DNA from: Acidimicrobiales bacterium
Lineage (GTDB): Bacteria > Actinomycetota > Acidimicrobiia > Acidimicrobiales > GCA-2861595
Assembly (NCBI GenBank): GCA_035540975.1
Contig: DATLFN010000008.1
Location: 1-58,868, forward strand
Reading direction: 5' to 3'
DNA length: 58,868 bases
The notes under the pieces were generated by a model. The model had not been told where the DNA came from, searched no databases, and saw only the letters and a list, made by a program, of their open reading frames with translations. Shown piece by piece: positions 25,218 to 33,965 of the stretch; position 1 is the first letter of the stretch, and the number at the start of each line of letters is the position of its first letter. Made by a program: the position numbers and the translations under genes.

Positions 25218-25436
25218 ATGGATCTCTGGGGCGCCCACGCCATGGACCTTCTCGGACCGGTGTTCATCGAGTTCAACGGCAGAATGGGATCGTTCCGCTT
25301 CATCGCTGTCGAGTGCTCCATCGATGTGCCCTCGCCGGTGTCGGCCGACGGCGGCGTCGTCCCGGGCGGCGCCGCCACTCCGGTGAGTGCCGGGATCGGA
25401 CCTCCAACTTCGAGCAGAGAGGAAGCCTCACCATGA
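25218..25436 (+). CDS. Small uncharacterised protein coupled to PAP2 gene
   Basis: A 72-residue frame beginning MDLWGAHAMDLLGPVFIEFN, then GRMGSFRFIAVECSIDVPSP, with a glycine/alanine/serine-rich C terminus. GGAGGG lies 7 bases before the ATG, and the stop overlaps the start of the PAP2 phosphatase gene (ATGA), so translation is likely. No family recognised and no clear membrane segment. Confidence 0.45.
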   Translation: MDLWGAHAMDLLGPVFIEFNGRMGSFRFIAVECSIDVPSPVSADGGVVPGGAATPVSAGIGPPTSSREEASP

Positions 25437-26056
25437 TGGGAGCCACCAAATTGGGCGCACGATCGGCCGAAGACCGGCTGGTCAGCCGGCTCGTCGGGAA
25501 GGGGTCGCGCAAGGGGTCGACGCCGTTCAGCCGGGTCGGCGATGTCGTACAGCGCCCTCCGAGCTGGGCGGCGCTGGCCGGTCTCATCTCGCTGTTCGGG
25601 CCGCGAGGTCGACGCGCCGCCATACGTGGGGGAGCCTGCTACCTCGGTGCGGCGGCCGCCCACCTCCCCATCAAGGCGGCGGTGGGTCGTCGCCATCCTC
25701 CCGGCGCCGCCCTCCACCAGCTGGGCCCCTTCACCTCCTCGTTCCCCTCCGGCCACGCGGCGGCGGACCTCGCCTTCGTGTTCGGAGCCTCCCAGGAGCT
25801 GCCGAAGCTGTTCGTCCCGCTCTCCCTGGGCACGATGGCGGTACACTGGTCGCTGGTCCGCAAGAGAGCGCACTACCCCTCCGACGTGCTCGTCGGGGGC
25901 GCCCTCGGCATCGCGGTGGCGCTGGCGTCACGGAAGCTGTCGCCGCCGCAGAGGCCGCCCCAGGACGACGACACCCCGCTGGCCGCAGCGGAACCGCCCG
26001 GTGCGGAGTCTTCTGCGGCGCCGGTGGCTGCGGCGAACGCCGCGGTACGAGGCTGA
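25433..26056 (+). CDS. PAP2-family membrane phosphatase
   Basis: A 207-residue protein of the phosphatidic acid phosphatase type 2 superfamily. The three active-site motifs are visible: KAAVGRRHPP (motif 1), SSFPSGHAAADLAF (motif 2, SGH) and RKRAHYPSDVLVGG (motif 3, RxxxHYPSDV with the nucleophile-activating His/Asp). Hydrophobic helices flank them (LAGLISLFG, KLFVPLSLGTMAVHW, LGIAVALAS). It likely dephosphorylates a lipid or polyprenyl phosphate at the outer membrane face. GAGAGGAAG precedes the ATG at 25433. Confidence 0.8.
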   Translation: MMGATKLGARSAEDRLVSRLVGKGSRKGSTPFSRVGDVVQRPPSWAALAGLISLFGPRGRRAAIRGGACYLGAAAAHLPIKAAVGRRHPPGAALHQLGPFTSSFPSGHAAADLAFVFGASQELPKLFVPLSLGTMAVHWSLVRKRAHYPSDVLVGGALGIAVALASRKLSPPQRPPQDDDTPLAAAEPPGAESSAAPVAAANAAVRG

Positions 26057-26079
26057 GTCGCTGGTTGCTCGTTGGTGCG

Positions 26080-26560
26080 ACTTCGCCTCCAGGTTCCAGT
26101 CCCGGCCCGCCGGCCTCGCCGCCGTCGACAGCGGTGCGGCGTCGTCGGGACGTGAACCTGCTCACCGCCCGACACCGGCAGGGCCGTTCGGGACAGCTCG
26201 GAGAAACCGCTCGGCAGGGCGGGCCGCACCTCCAGCGCCGACCCGCTGCGCAAGCCGGCCACCAGGGCGGCCAGCTCATCGTCGTCGAGGCCGAAGGTGC
26301 TCACGGTCACGCTGGTGCCGCCCTCGCCGGGCCAGTCACGGTTCGGCGGCCGAGCTCGTCGCGGTATAGGACCAGGTCGGTCTCGTCCACGCGCAGCCCG
26401 CTCCAGGATCCGTCGGCGCTGCCAGCTGCGAGGTGCGCCAGGCGCGGCATGGCGTCGTACTCGCGCCGAAAGACGCCCTCCAGCGCGGCGGTCCGATCGA
26501 CACCACGTGCCAGCGCTTCAGCGTGCCCGACCAGCGCTTCGGCCTCCATGCCCCCCACGA
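26080..26560 (-). pseudogene. Frameshifted uncharacterised gene
   Basis: Two overlapping minus-strand frames join into one coherent protein: GGMEAEALVGHAEALARGVD, then EYDAMPRLAHLAAGSADGSW, then GLRVDETDLVLYRDELGRRT in one frame, continued by GEGGTSVTVSTFGLDDDELA and ALVAGLRSGSALEVRPAL in the next. The switch falls near 26305, consistent with a single-base indel. The ends are unclear and no family is recognised. Confidence 0.5.
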
Positions 26561-26922
26561 CCCTGCAACCATCACAATGGTTCCGAGGAAATGAGGAAGA
26601 GCCTGGCTCATGGCACACGGCCAGAAGCCGGTGCACGACTTCACCGGCGCGGGCGGTCAACCCGCCGACGGCTCGCTTCGCACACTGGCCGCTTGGCAGT
26701 CTGATGAGTCATCACGCGAACACCTTCCCGCTGGTCGCCGGCGAGCCCGTCGTGCTCTCCCTCCCAACCAACACCGTGTCCCGGCGGGGGACGTCAGGTA
26801 GCGACCCGACCAGCCACGGCTGACACTTCGAGCTTCTGGCGACCACACCACGTCCCTCGCCCCCCGCCGCGCGCCCGACCGCGACGCCGGGCGATGTGGG
26901 TCCGGCGTCTCCACACACCCGG
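26561..26922. other. Intergenic region, no gene recognised
   Basis: This 362-base stretch lies between the frameshifted relic and the hypothetical protein at 26923. A short plus frame (26610-26801) has no ribosome binding site or family features. A fragment near 26720 reads FPLVAGEPVVLSLPTNTV, possibly a relic. Confidence 0.35.
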
Positions 26923-27360
26923 CTACGGCGGCAAGGGGGCCCCAGCCACCTTCAACTGCTCACCGACCTCCGTCGGGACCCGAACCCGCCACCCGTCGCG
27001 TTCGAGCTGCTGGCGGGGGGCCTGCAATTCTCCGCCGTCCTCGCCCTGTGCCGAGAACCGGAAGATCCATACGTCGCCCTGGTCGACGATCTCCTCGAAC
27101 GTCGAGGTGGTGCCGCGATGCGCCGTGCCCAACCGGACCCACCCCTGGCGTCGGTGGTCGGTCGCGTCGATGGAGATGTCGTAGCCGGTGGGGTTCTCCA
27201 CGGTCAATCGGTCAACCAGGTGCGGGGCGTCGAGGAAGCGAGGTACCGCGACCAGCATCACAACGACCAGACCGGCGACCGCGAAGCCCGCAGTCCCCGC
27301 CCGGCGGACGCGGAATGGCGCTCCACCGGTCGGTCGCCCGGTGGTGGTGGTGCCGTTCAT
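26923..27360 (-). CDS. Membrane-anchored uncharacterised protein
   Basis: A 145-residue protein: a polar N terminus, one transmembrane helix at about residues 24-43 (TAGFAVAGLVVVMLVAVPRF), then an extracytoplasmic domain (LTVENPTGYDISIDATDHRR, then GTTSTFEEIVDQGDVWIFRF, ending EVGEQLKVAGAPLPP). TVENPTGYDxxIxAT looks like an immunoglobulin-like/LEA-type beta strand. The family is not recognised. The ATG overlaps the stop of a 39-codon small frame by 4 bases; it is the last gene of the SecDF/antiporter unit. Confidence 0.6.
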   Translation of the reverse strand: MNGTTTTGRPTGGAPFRVRRAGTAGFAVAGLVVVMLVAVPRFLDAPHLVDRLTVENPTGYDISIDATDHRRQGWVRLGTAHRGTTSTFEEIVDQGDVWIFRFSAQGEDGGELQAPRQQLERDGWRVRVPTEVGEQLKVAGAPLPP

Positions 27361-27476
27361 CGCTCCGTCGCCGTTCGCCTACCGCCAGAGAACGTTCGCC
27401 AGGCTGCGACCCCAGATGACGGCCGCCCCGGTGGCTTCACGCCGTCTCGCGAGGAGGTGCCGCTGTCTAGGATCAT
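27357..27476 (-). CDS. 39-residue small ORF coupled to downstream gene
   Basis: The ATG at 27476 has AGGAAGGAAC about 8 bases upstream, and the frame (MILDSGTSSRDGVKPPGRPS, then SGVAAWRTFSGGRRTATER) stops at 27357-27359, overlapping the next gene's ATG by 4 bases. Strong ribosome binding site and ATGA coupling favour translation, perhaps as a leader or coupling peptide. Composition is unremarkable and no family is recognised. Confidence 0.4.
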   Translation of the reverse strand: MILDSGTSSRDGVKPPGRPSSGVAAWRTFSGGRRTATER

Positions 27477-27508
27477 GAGGTTCCTTCCTGTCGCGTTCGG
27501 ACGTTCCG

Positions 27509-28369
27509 TCACAGCACCGCGAGCACCACGACGATCACGGCGGCGCACACCGCCCACGAAACGACCGCGGTGGTCAGGGTGGGTCGTGGTTGAGGACAGC
27601 CGCACTGGCGGGCGAGGGTGAGGCGGTGCAGCCCGAGGTCGCCACGCGGAGAGCGTCGGTGGACGACCAGAGCCATGGCGTCGGCCAGAACGCGCCGCCG
27701 CGACCCGGTCAGGGAAGAGAGGGCGGCGACGACCGCGCTCTCAGGCATCAAGATCACTCCTCTAGGCGGTGGGGCGGATGCCTCCTGGCACAGCAGCCTG
27801 GGCAGCCGATCCCGCCGTCTCGCCTCGCCCCAGCCGATGGCGACCACGACCATGGTGAGGGTCAACGGCACGAGGAGCAGGTGCTGGCGGGTCGCGACGG
27901 CGGCGAGGGTCAACCCGACCGTCGCCGCGACGGCCGTCCACCGGGTGGCTGGAGCGGCAAGTGCCTCGAGTGGGGGAGGCGGGTGCGGCAGCGCCCCGTC
28001 GGCGAGGAGCTCCTTGGCCAGCTGAAGGCGTTCGACGGCGAGCCCTCGTACCCACGGATCGGCGATCGTGTCGTGAGCCCGGGTGATGCTGTGGTCGAGC
28101 ACGCTGGCGTCGCCCACGGCGACGGTGGCGAGGTCGGCGGCGAGGGTGCGCTCGAGGTGGCTCGCTGGCGTCGTGCCCTGCGGGGCGTAGAGGGCCCACG
28201 CCGCCGCCCGCCGTGCCACCACCAGCTCGCCCAGGCGCTGGCACGCCACCAAGGTGATGGCGGTGGCGACCATGGCGACGACGGCCAGCCACAACCCGAG
28301 ATGCCACGCCACGCCGAACGCGGCGGCGAGGGCCACGGTGACGGCGGCGCTCGGGATCGAGCTAGCCAC
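27509..28369 (-). CDS. Uncharacterised multi-helix membrane protein
   Basis: A 286-residue protein with two N-terminal helices (VTVALAAAFGVAWHLGLWLA and VVAMVATAITLVAC), a soluble stretch of ~100 residues (SVLDHSITRAHDTIADPWVR), two central helices (AVAATVGLTLAAVATRQHLL and VPLTLTMVVVAIGW), a second soluble stretch (SAVVAALSSLTGSRRRVLAD), and a C-terminal helix (AVVSWAVCAAVIVVVLAVL). The family is not recognised. The GTG at 28369 overlaps the antiporter stop by 8 bases. Its place in the operon suggests an accessory role to the antiporter or SecDF, which is inference only. Confidence 0.65.
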   Translation of the reverse strand: MASSIPSAAVTVALAAAFGVAWHLGLWLAVVAMVATAITLVACQRLGELVVARRAAAWALYAPQGTTPASHLERTLAADLATVAVGDASVLDHSITRAHDTIADPWVRGLAVERLQLAKELLADGALPHPPPPLEALAAPATRWTAVAATVGLTLAAVATRQHLLLVPLTLTMVVVAIGWGEARRRDRLPRLLCQEASAPPPRGVILMPESAVVAALSSLTGSRRRVLADAMALVVHRRSPRGDLGLHRLTLARQCGCPQPRPTLTTAVVSWAVCAAVIVVVLAVL

Positions 28370-29579
28370 TCGGCGCCCCGGGAACGGAGACGTTGGTCGC
28401 CGGGTGCGACTCGGCGGCGAAGAGACGGCCCGGGAGCAGGCGGGCGAGCGAGGGCGCCCGGGCGGCAAGGAGGGGTCCGAGCATGGCCAGGACCAGGACG
28501 TAGAGGGCCACGAACGGGCCGATGCGGGCGTCGAGGCCGGCGGAGGCCGCCAGCGTGGCGAGGATGAGCGAGAACTCGCCTCGCCCCAGGATCGTCAACC
28601 CGATGTTGGCCGCCGCCGCCCGCCCATAGCCCTGGAGGCGAGCCGCGATGACCCCGGCGGCCAGGTTCAACACGACGGACAGGGCCACCGCCACCGCCAC
28701 CGGCCCGGCCACCTCCCAGGCGTCGCCGGGGTCGATGGTGAGACCGAAGGCGAAGAAGAAGGCTGCCGCGAAGGCGTCGCGCAGCGGGAGCACCAGCCGC
28801 TCGATGCGGTGGGCGACGGGGCTCTCGGCCAGGATGAGGCCGGCCATGAACGCGCCGATGGCATCGGAGACGCCGAGCTCCTCGGCCACGCCGGCGACGA
28901 GGACGGCGACGCCGACGAAGCAGACGGTGAGCAGCTCGTCGTCGGGGCTGTCGACGAGGCGGCCGACCATCCCCGCTCCCCAGCGGGCGACGGCGCCGAG
29001 GGAGACGAGGAACACGAAGGCGGCGCCGAACTGGAGTGCGGCGTCGGCCGCCCCCTGCGCGTCGCCCAGCACCGGCTGGAGCAGGGCCAGGTAGAAGGCG
29101 AGGAAGATGTCCTCCACCACGATGACGCCGAGGATCAGGCGGCTCTCGGGATTGGCCAGCCGGCGCAGCTCGACGAGCAGCTTGGTCACGATGGCCGACG
29201 ACGAGATGCCCACGGCACCGGCGATGACCAGTGCCTCGCTGGTTCCCCAGCCGAAGGCGAGCCCGAGCAGGAACCCACCGCCGACGTTGAGCAGCAGGTA
29301 GATGGAGCCGATCCCGAGCAGCCGGCGCCCCCCCGCGACCAGGTCGTTGAGGCTGAACTCGAGGCCGAGGTGGAACAACAACAGGATCAGCCCGAGGGCA
29401 GCCAGCAGCTCCAGGTCGTGAGGGTCCTCGACCAGGGCGAGGCCGGGTGTGTTGGGGCCGAAGATGACCCCGGCGGCCATGAAGAACGGGATGGTGGGCA
29501 GCCCAACGCGCCGACCGGCCCGGGCCAGCAGGCCGGCGGCCAGGAAGGCGCCTCCCACCGCGACGAGGGTGTCGCCCAC
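28362..29579 (-). CDS. CPA2-family monovalent cation/proton antiporter
   Basis: A 405-residue KefB/KhtU-type membrane protein with ~12 helices. Signature segments: GLPTIPFFMAAGVIFGPNTP, LGLILLLFHLGLEFSLNDLV, VGISSSAIVTKLL, LGVIVVEDIFLAFYLALLQ (the acidic ion-binding helix), LGVSDAIGAFMAGLILAESP and NIGLTILGRGEFSLILATLA. It exchanges K+ or Na+ for protons. No TrkA-N or TrkA-C domain is fused; the regulatory subunit is the preceding gene, 3 bases upstream, as in khtT-khtU. The start is GTG. Confidence 0.88.
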   Translation of the reverse strand: MGDTLVAVGGAFLAAGLLARAGRRVGLPTIPFFMAAGVIFGPNTPGLALVEDPHDLELLAALGLILLLFHLGLEFSLNDLVAGGRRLLGIGSIYLLLNVGGGFLLGLAFGWGTSEALVIAGAVGISSSAIVTKLLVELRRLANPESRLILGVIVVEDIFLAFYLALLQPVLGDAQGAADAALQFGAAFVFLVSLGAVARWGAGMVGRLVDSPDDELLTVCFVGVAVLVAGVAEELGVSDAIGAFMAGLILAESPVAHRIERLVLPLRDAFAAAFFFAFGLTIDPGDAWEVAGPVAVAVALSVVLNLAAGVIAARLQGYGRAAAANIGLTILGRGEFSLILATLAASAGLDARIGPFVALYVLVLAMLGPLLAARAPSLARLLPGRLFAAESHPATNVSVPGAPSG

Positions 29580-29582
29580 TGC

Positions 29583-30098
29583 TCAGCGGCGCACGACGTG
29601 GCGACGGAACCCGGGCAGGTCCTCCTGGCGGCCGATGACCACCAGGCGGTCCCCGGCGCGCAGGGTCTCCGACGGCTCGGGGGCGACGAGGGTCTCGTGG
29701 TCGCGCAGGATGGCGGCGATGGTCATCTTCGTTTCGCTGCGGACCTGGAGGTCGGCGATGGTCCTGCCCGTCCCCGGCGAGTTCTCGTCCAGGGTCACCC
29801 AGTCGATGAGCAGGCCGCCGATGACCGCCTCGATCTCCTCGACGACGGCGGGCTTGAAGTAGGCGCCGCCCAGGATGGCGCCCAGCGTGCGCGCCTGGGA
29901 GTCCGTGAGGGCCACCGCCGCCTGGGGCTGGTCGCCGCCGCGAAGGACGTAGAGGTCGCGTCGCCCGGAGTGGTGGATCACCACGGTGACGGTGCCGCCT
30001 TCGACGGTGGGCACGTCGTAGCGCTGGCCGATGCCGGGCAGCGCCACCTCGGTGACGTCCCCGGTGACGAGACGGCGGCGGGGCTCGGATGGATTCAT
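29583..30098 (-). CDS. KhtT-like antiporter regulatory subunit (TrkA-C)
   Basis: A 171-residue soluble protein. The N-terminal part (LPGIGQRYDVPTVEGGTVTV, then IHHSGRRDLYVL) matches KhtT N-terminal domains; residues ~105-165 are a TrkA-C/RCK-C domain (TIADLQVRSETKMTIAAILR, ending LRAGDRLVVIGRQEDLPGF). KhtT homologues control CPA2 antiporters and bind nucleotides such as c-di-AMP in Bacillus. It overlaps the SecDF stop by 4 bases and is followed 3 bases later by the antiporter. Confidence 0.85.
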   Translation of the reverse strand: MNPSEPRRRLVTGDVTEVALPGIGQRYDVPTVEGGTVTVVIHHSGRRDLYVLRGGDQPQAAVALTDSQARTLGAILGGAYFKPAVVEEIEAVIGGLLIDWVTLDENSPGTGRTIADLQVRSETKMTIAAILRDHETLVAPEPSETLRAGDRLVVIGRQEDLPGFRRHVVRR

Positions 30099-32512
30099 CG
30101 TCGGCGTCCTCCTCGACGTCGGTTCTTGCGCGGTCGCGGCACCGGCTGCGGCGAGCGGACCGGGACGAGCACCCGGGCAGAGGGCGGCGACGGTGCCGGT
30201 TCGGCCTCGTCGAGCCGGTCGCCGCCCGAGGCGCTCTGCCGGGGCTTGAGGGGTGGAGCGGCGCGGGCGGGCGGGAGCGGGCCAGGTCGTTCCAGGGCGA
30301 CGGCCAGCGGAGCGGCGGTGAAGATCGACGAATAGGTGCCCACCACGATCCCGATGAGCAGGGCCAGGGCGAAGTCGGTCAACGTCGCCCCGCCCAGGAG
30401 GTACAGGGCCACCAAGATGAACAAGGCGCCGAGGCCGGTGTTGATGGTCCTGGGGATGGTCTGCAGGCAGGCGTCGTTCGCCACCTCGGCCAGGGACTCG
30501 CCCGAGCGGGCCCGGCGCTGCTCGCGGATCCGGTCGAACACCACCACCGAGTCGTTGATCGAGTAGCCGATCACCGTCAACATGGCGGCGAGGAACACCC
30601 CGTCGAGCTCCTTGCCGAGCCAGGCGAACACCCCGAGCAGGATGGTGACGTCGTGGAACATGGCGGCCACAGCGGCCGTGGCGTAGGTCCAGCGGAAGCG
30701 GACGGCCAGGTAGGCGAGCTGGGCGGCGAGGGCGAGGCCCAGGGCGATGAAGGCCTTGCGGCGCAGCTCGTCGCCGATGGTCGGCCCCACGAACTCGTCA
30801 CGGACCTCCTGGGCGTCCCCACCCGCACTCCGCACGGCGGCGGCGACGTCGTCCTCCTGGGCGGCGGTGACCTTGCCGGTCCGCACCGTGACGTTCCCGT
30901 CGCCGGACTCCTGCACCACGGCGCGTGGAAGCCCGGCGTCGGCCAGCTCCTGGCGCACGGCGGTGAGGTCGGCCGGGCGCTCGGTCTGGTACTCGATGAG
31001 GCGCCCGCCGGAGAACTCGAGCCCGTAGCTCAGGCCCCGGGTGGCGATGCCGGCCACTGCGACGAGGAGGACGCCGGCGGAGATGGCGAACCACAGCCGT
31101 CGGCGACCGAGCAGGTCGGGGCCGCGCTCGGCCAACCAGCTCCGGAGCCGGCCGCCCACGCGCAGGCCGAGAACCCCAGGGGCGGCGAGCACCCGCCGCC
31201 AGCGCAGGACCGCCTCGACGAGGGCGCGGGTGACGACCAGGGCCGAGAACATGGAGACGAGCACACCCACCGACAGCGTGATGCCGAAGCCCCGCACGGC
31301 ACCGGAGGCGAAGAAGAACAACAGCACGGCGGCGAGCAGGGTGGTGGCGTTGGAGTCGGCGATGGCCGACCACGCCCGCCGAAAGCCCGCCACGGTGGCC
31401 GGTCGGACGCCGCGGCCGGCCTCGTGTTCGTCCTTGGCCCGCTCGAAGACCAGCACGTTGGCGTCCACCGCCATGCCGATGGCCAGGATGAACCCGGCGA
31501 TGCCGGGCAGGGTGAGCGTGGCGCCGATGGCGAGGAGGGTGGCGTAGGAGAGCAGCCCGTAGACCATCAGTGCCAGCGCCGCGAGCACGCCGAGCAGGCG
31601 GTAGTAGGCGACCATGTACAGGATGGTCAAAGCGGCGCCGATGGCGGCCGCCAGCACACTGGCCCGGATGGCGGCGTCGCCCAGCGTGGGCCCGACGGTG
31701 CGCTGCTCGACGATCTCCACCGGCACCGGCAACGCGCCGGCTCGGATCAACAGCGCCAGGTCCTTGGCCTCGCCTTCGCTGAAGCTGCCGGTGATGGAGG
31801 TCTCGCCGCCGGCGATCCCCTCGCCGCACGCCACCTCCGGGCTCACCTGGGGGCTGGAGACGACCTCGCGGTCCAACACGATGGCCACCCTGCGCCGGGG
31901 GTCGCCCGCCGGCGCGCAGGCGGCCTCGCCCGTCAGCGCCGCCCACTGGCGGCCGCCGTCGCCCCGGAAGCTCACCACGACGTGCCAGGAGGCGCCGAGA
32001 TCGACCGCCACCTGCGCCCGCGCGGAGCCGACCGCCTCCCCCGCCAGCGCGGGCGGACCGAGCCGCAGTTCTTCGCCGTCCTCGCTCTCGAAGATCTCGT
32101 CCTCGGGGCCTTGTGGTGGTGGTGGTGGTCCACTGCTCGGCGTTTCGGCAGGGCCGGCGTCGACCCCGAGCACCGGGCGGAACTCGAGCTGCGCCGTGCG
32201 ACCGATGACCTCCACCGCCTCGTCGGGGTCGGCCACCCCGGGCAGCTCCACGATGATGCGTCGCTCGCCCGAGCGTTGCAGGGTGGGCTCGGCCACGCCG
32301 AGCGCGTCAACCCGGCGCCGCAGCACCTCCACGGTGCGCGACGCCACGTCCCCGTCCACCTCCACCCGTTCTGTGTCCTGGGCTTCCAGGACGATCTGCG
32401 TTCCACCCTCCAGGTCCAGTCCGAGACGAGGGGAGCGGGTGAACGCCAGGGCCGTCGCGCCGACCACCGCAACCAGTGCGGCGACGGCGCGCCAACGAGA
32501 CGCGCTCGACAT
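30095..32512 (-). CDS. secDF: Fused SecD-SecF protein translocase subunit
   Basis: An 805-residue fusion. The SecD half has TM1, GLDLEGGTQIVLEAQDTERV (D1 motif GLDLxGG), a periplasmic P1 domain (VDALGVAEPTLQRSGERRII), then five helices (TLGDAAIRASVLAAAIGAAL, GIAGFILAIGMAVDANVLVF and others, the last containing the conserved D-NVLVFE). The SecF half has GLEFSGGRLIEYQ, a small periplasmic domain, then IGYSINDSVVVFDRIREQRR and TINTGLGALFILVALYLLGG. The tail is basic and proline-rich. SecDF pulls secreted proteins using proton or sodium motive force. It is unusual that it is translationally coupled (ATGA) to a KhtT-antiporter pair rather than to yajC. No separate secD or secF in this window. Confidence 0.9.
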   Translation of the reverse strand: MSSASRWRAVAALVAVVGATALAFTRSPRLGLDLEGGTQIVLEAQDTERVEVDGDVASRTVEVLRRRVDALGVAEPTLQRSGERRIIVELPGVADPDEAVEVIGRTAQLEFRPVLGVDAGPAETPSSGPPPPPQGPEDEIFESEDGEELRLGPPALAGEAVGSARAQVAVDLGASWHVVVSFRGDGGRQWAALTGEAACAPAGDPRRRVAIVLDREVVSSPQVSPEVACGEGIAGGETSITGSFSEGEAKDLALLIRAGALPVPVEIVEQRTVGPTLGDAAIRASVLAAAIGAALTILYMVAYYRLLGVLAALALMVYGLLSYATLLAIGATLTLPGIAGFILAIGMAVDANVLVFERAKDEHEAGRGVRPATVAGFRRAWSAIADSNATTLLAAVLLFFFASGAVRGFGITLSVGVLVSMFSALVVTRALVEAVLRWRRVLAAPGVLGLRVGGRLRSWLAERGPDLLGRRRLWFAISAGVLLVAVAGIATRGLSYGLEFSGGRLIEYQTERPADLTAVRQELADAGLPRAVVQESGDGNVTVRTGKVTAAQEDDVAAAVRSAGGDAQEVRDEFVGPTIGDELRRKAFIALGLALAAQLAYLAVRFRWTYATAAVAAMFHDVTILLGVFAWLGKELDGVFLAAMLTVIGYSINDSVVVFDRIREQRRARSGESLAEVANDACLQTIPRTINTGLGALFILVALYLLGGATLTDFALALLIGIVVGTYSSIFTAAPLAVALERPGPLPPARAAPPLKPRQSASGGDRLDEAEPAPSPPSARVLVPVRSPQPVPRPRKNRRRGGRRR

Positions 32513-32557
32513 GTGGGTTCCTCCAGCTCTGCCGGCGGTAGGCCGGCGCGGATCGGA

Positions 32558-32929
32558 TCAGGCGATCGCGAGCTGGAGGAAAGGTGGTGCCCGTCCGACC
32601 GACGGCGACCACAACGACACCCGGAGCGGCCCGGGCTGGTCGAATCGCAGCGCCCTTGGTCGGCCGAAGCGATGAAGTCCGAGAAGGGCAGCGACGATCG
32701 CGAGCAGCAAGAATCGCTGCGTCGACGTTCGCTGTGGCGCATCCCGCCGGTCGGAGCCGGTGAGCCGGGCGGTCAAGGCGTCGACGTCCCCGTCGATGGC
32801 AAAGGCCGCGTCCGCCCTGTTCTGAGGCGCCGACGAGTGAGCGCCGCCGGGGGCTCCCGCCGACGTCAGCGCAAACGTGGCGAGCGCCGTCAGCAGCAAC
32901 AGAACGAGACTCCGTCGACGCTGCGGCAT
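32558..32929 (-). CDS. Small exported protein upstream of secDF
   Basis: A 123-residue protein with an N-terminal signal helix (SLVLLLLTALATFALTSAGA) and a second hydrophobic stretch about residues 68-84 (RFLLLAIVAALLGLHRFG), with a C-terminal WSPSVGRAPPFLQL tail. It precedes SecDF by 45 bases on the same strand. No family recognised. The ATG at 32929 is chosen because the signal peptide starts there; a weak GGCGG lies upstream. An upstream extension of the frame is arginine-rich and unlikely to be translated. Confidence 0.5.
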   Translation of the reverse strand: MPQRRRSLVLLLLTALATFALTSAGAPGGAHSSAPQNRADAAFAIDGDVDALTARLTGSDRRDAPQRTSTQRFLLLAIVAALLGLHRFGRPRALRFDQPGPLRVSLWSPSVGRAPPFLQLAIA

Positions 32930-33054
32930 GTCGCCGCCAGCGTAGTCACTTGGGGGCCGTCGCTCGCTTCGGCGTAGACCCCGTAGGACGGCACTCGGAG
33001 TGGACCGGGATCGGACGCAGCGATTGCCACCGCACATGAGCGGCTACCCCGTCC

Positions 33055-33771
33055 GTGTGGAGTCAGCAGACGCCAGCCGGGAGGCGGGTCCGGCGAGCGC
33101 TAGCGTCCGGTGACATCGTGCCCACCAGGCGGTACTGGACCGTGCCTGCTGCCGTGATGGCGGCGATGCTTCTCACCTTTGCGGTAGTCGAGGCGCTGGG
33201 CGTGGAACCGCTGAGTGACCCGAGGCCGCTCCTCGATGCTGGAGGAGGAGTTCTCGCCGCTGGCACCGGGATCGGGCTCCTCGGGGCCGACGTCTTCCTT
33301 CCGGTGCCCTCCAGCGGGGTGATGCTGGCGCACGGCGCCCTGTTCGGCATCGTGTTCGGCGCCGCCCTGTCCCTCGTCGGATCCGTGGGTGCCTTCTCAT
33401 TGGGGTTCGCCCTCGGCCGTCGGGGCGAGCGGGCCATGGCGCGCCTGGTGGCCGAGGAGGAACGCAGCCGTGCCGAGCAACTCCTGCTCCGATGGGGGGT
33501 GCTCGCCATCGTGGTGACGCGGCCGGTGCCGATCCTGGCCGAGACGACAGCCTTCATGGCGGGAGCGTCGCCCCTCGGCTGGCGCACCTCTATGGTGGCC
33601 GCCCTGGTGGGATCGCTGCCCGCTGCCGTGCTCTACGGCGTGGCCGGAGCACTGGCCGCCTCGTTCGCCACCGGGGCAGTGGTGTTCGCTGCGGTGATCC
33701 TGCTCGGGCTGGTGGTTCTCGCCCTGTCGCGCATGACAGAACGTGAGCCGTCGCCGGTGGCCCGCCCGTGA
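33055..33771 (+). CDS. VTT/DedA-like membrane protein
   Basis: A 238-residue membrane protein of the SNARE-associated (VTT) group. Helices: TVPAAVMAAMLLTFAVVEAL, GLLGADVFLPVPSSGVMLAH (with the FLPxPSSxxM re-entrant segment), GIVFGAALSLVGSVGAFSLG and LGRRGERAM, VLAIVVTRPVPILAETTAFM (RxxPxxxE, typical of VTT), MVAALVGSLPAAVLYGVAGA and VVFAAVILLGLVVLAL. Such proteins scramble or flip lipids or polyprenyl carriers. A GTG at 33055 gives the longest frame; a GTG at about 33118 (VPTRRYWTV) is an alternative. Confidence 0.75.
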   Translation: MWSQQTPAGRRVRRALASGDIVPTRRYWTVPAAVMAAMLLTFAVVEALGVEPLSDPRPLLDAGGGVLAAGTGIGLLGADVFLPVPSSGVMLAHGALFGIVFGAALSLVGSVGAFSLGFALGRRGERAMARLVAEEERSRAEQLLLRWGVLAIVVTRPVPILAETTAFMAGASPLGWRTSMVAALVGSLPAAVLYGVAGALAASFATGAVVFAAVILLGLVVLALSRMTEREPSPVARP

Positions 33772-33805
33772 CGGCGCAGGCGGGCGCCGAGCTGGTGGCC
33801 GAACG

Positions 33806-33965
33806 CCCACCTGCCGTGCACGGCGGCAGTCATGCGCTGTCGCCTCGACGGCTCCGAGCTGGAACTGGTGGCGTGGGGGTTGCGTAACGCCTACGGGCTC
33901 GGCTTCCTGGCCGACGGGCGCCTGGTGGCGATGGACCAGGGCGGAGACGACCACCGGCAGGCTGT
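33806..33965 (+). pseudogene. Sorbosone dehydrogenase (PQQ/SGNH propeller) fragment
   Basis: About 50 codons read LPCTAAVMRCRLDGSELELV, then AWGLRNAYGLGFLADGRLVA, then MDQGGDDH. This is the conserved Y/V-x-C-x-DGSELE...GLRNxYGLGFxPDGRL segment of glucose/sorbosone dehydrogenase-type beta-propellers. Everything before and after is missing, so only one or two blades remain. It is a relic. Confidence 0.6.

Noticed and set aside
27590-30335. Very acidic/Gly-Asp-rich plus frames opposite the antiporter genes
   Set aside because: Complement of true transmembrane genes; composition explained by antisense of GC-rich hydrophobic codons.
30089-32977. A 962-codon plus-strand frame
   Set aside because: Antisense of secDF; no recognisable domain.
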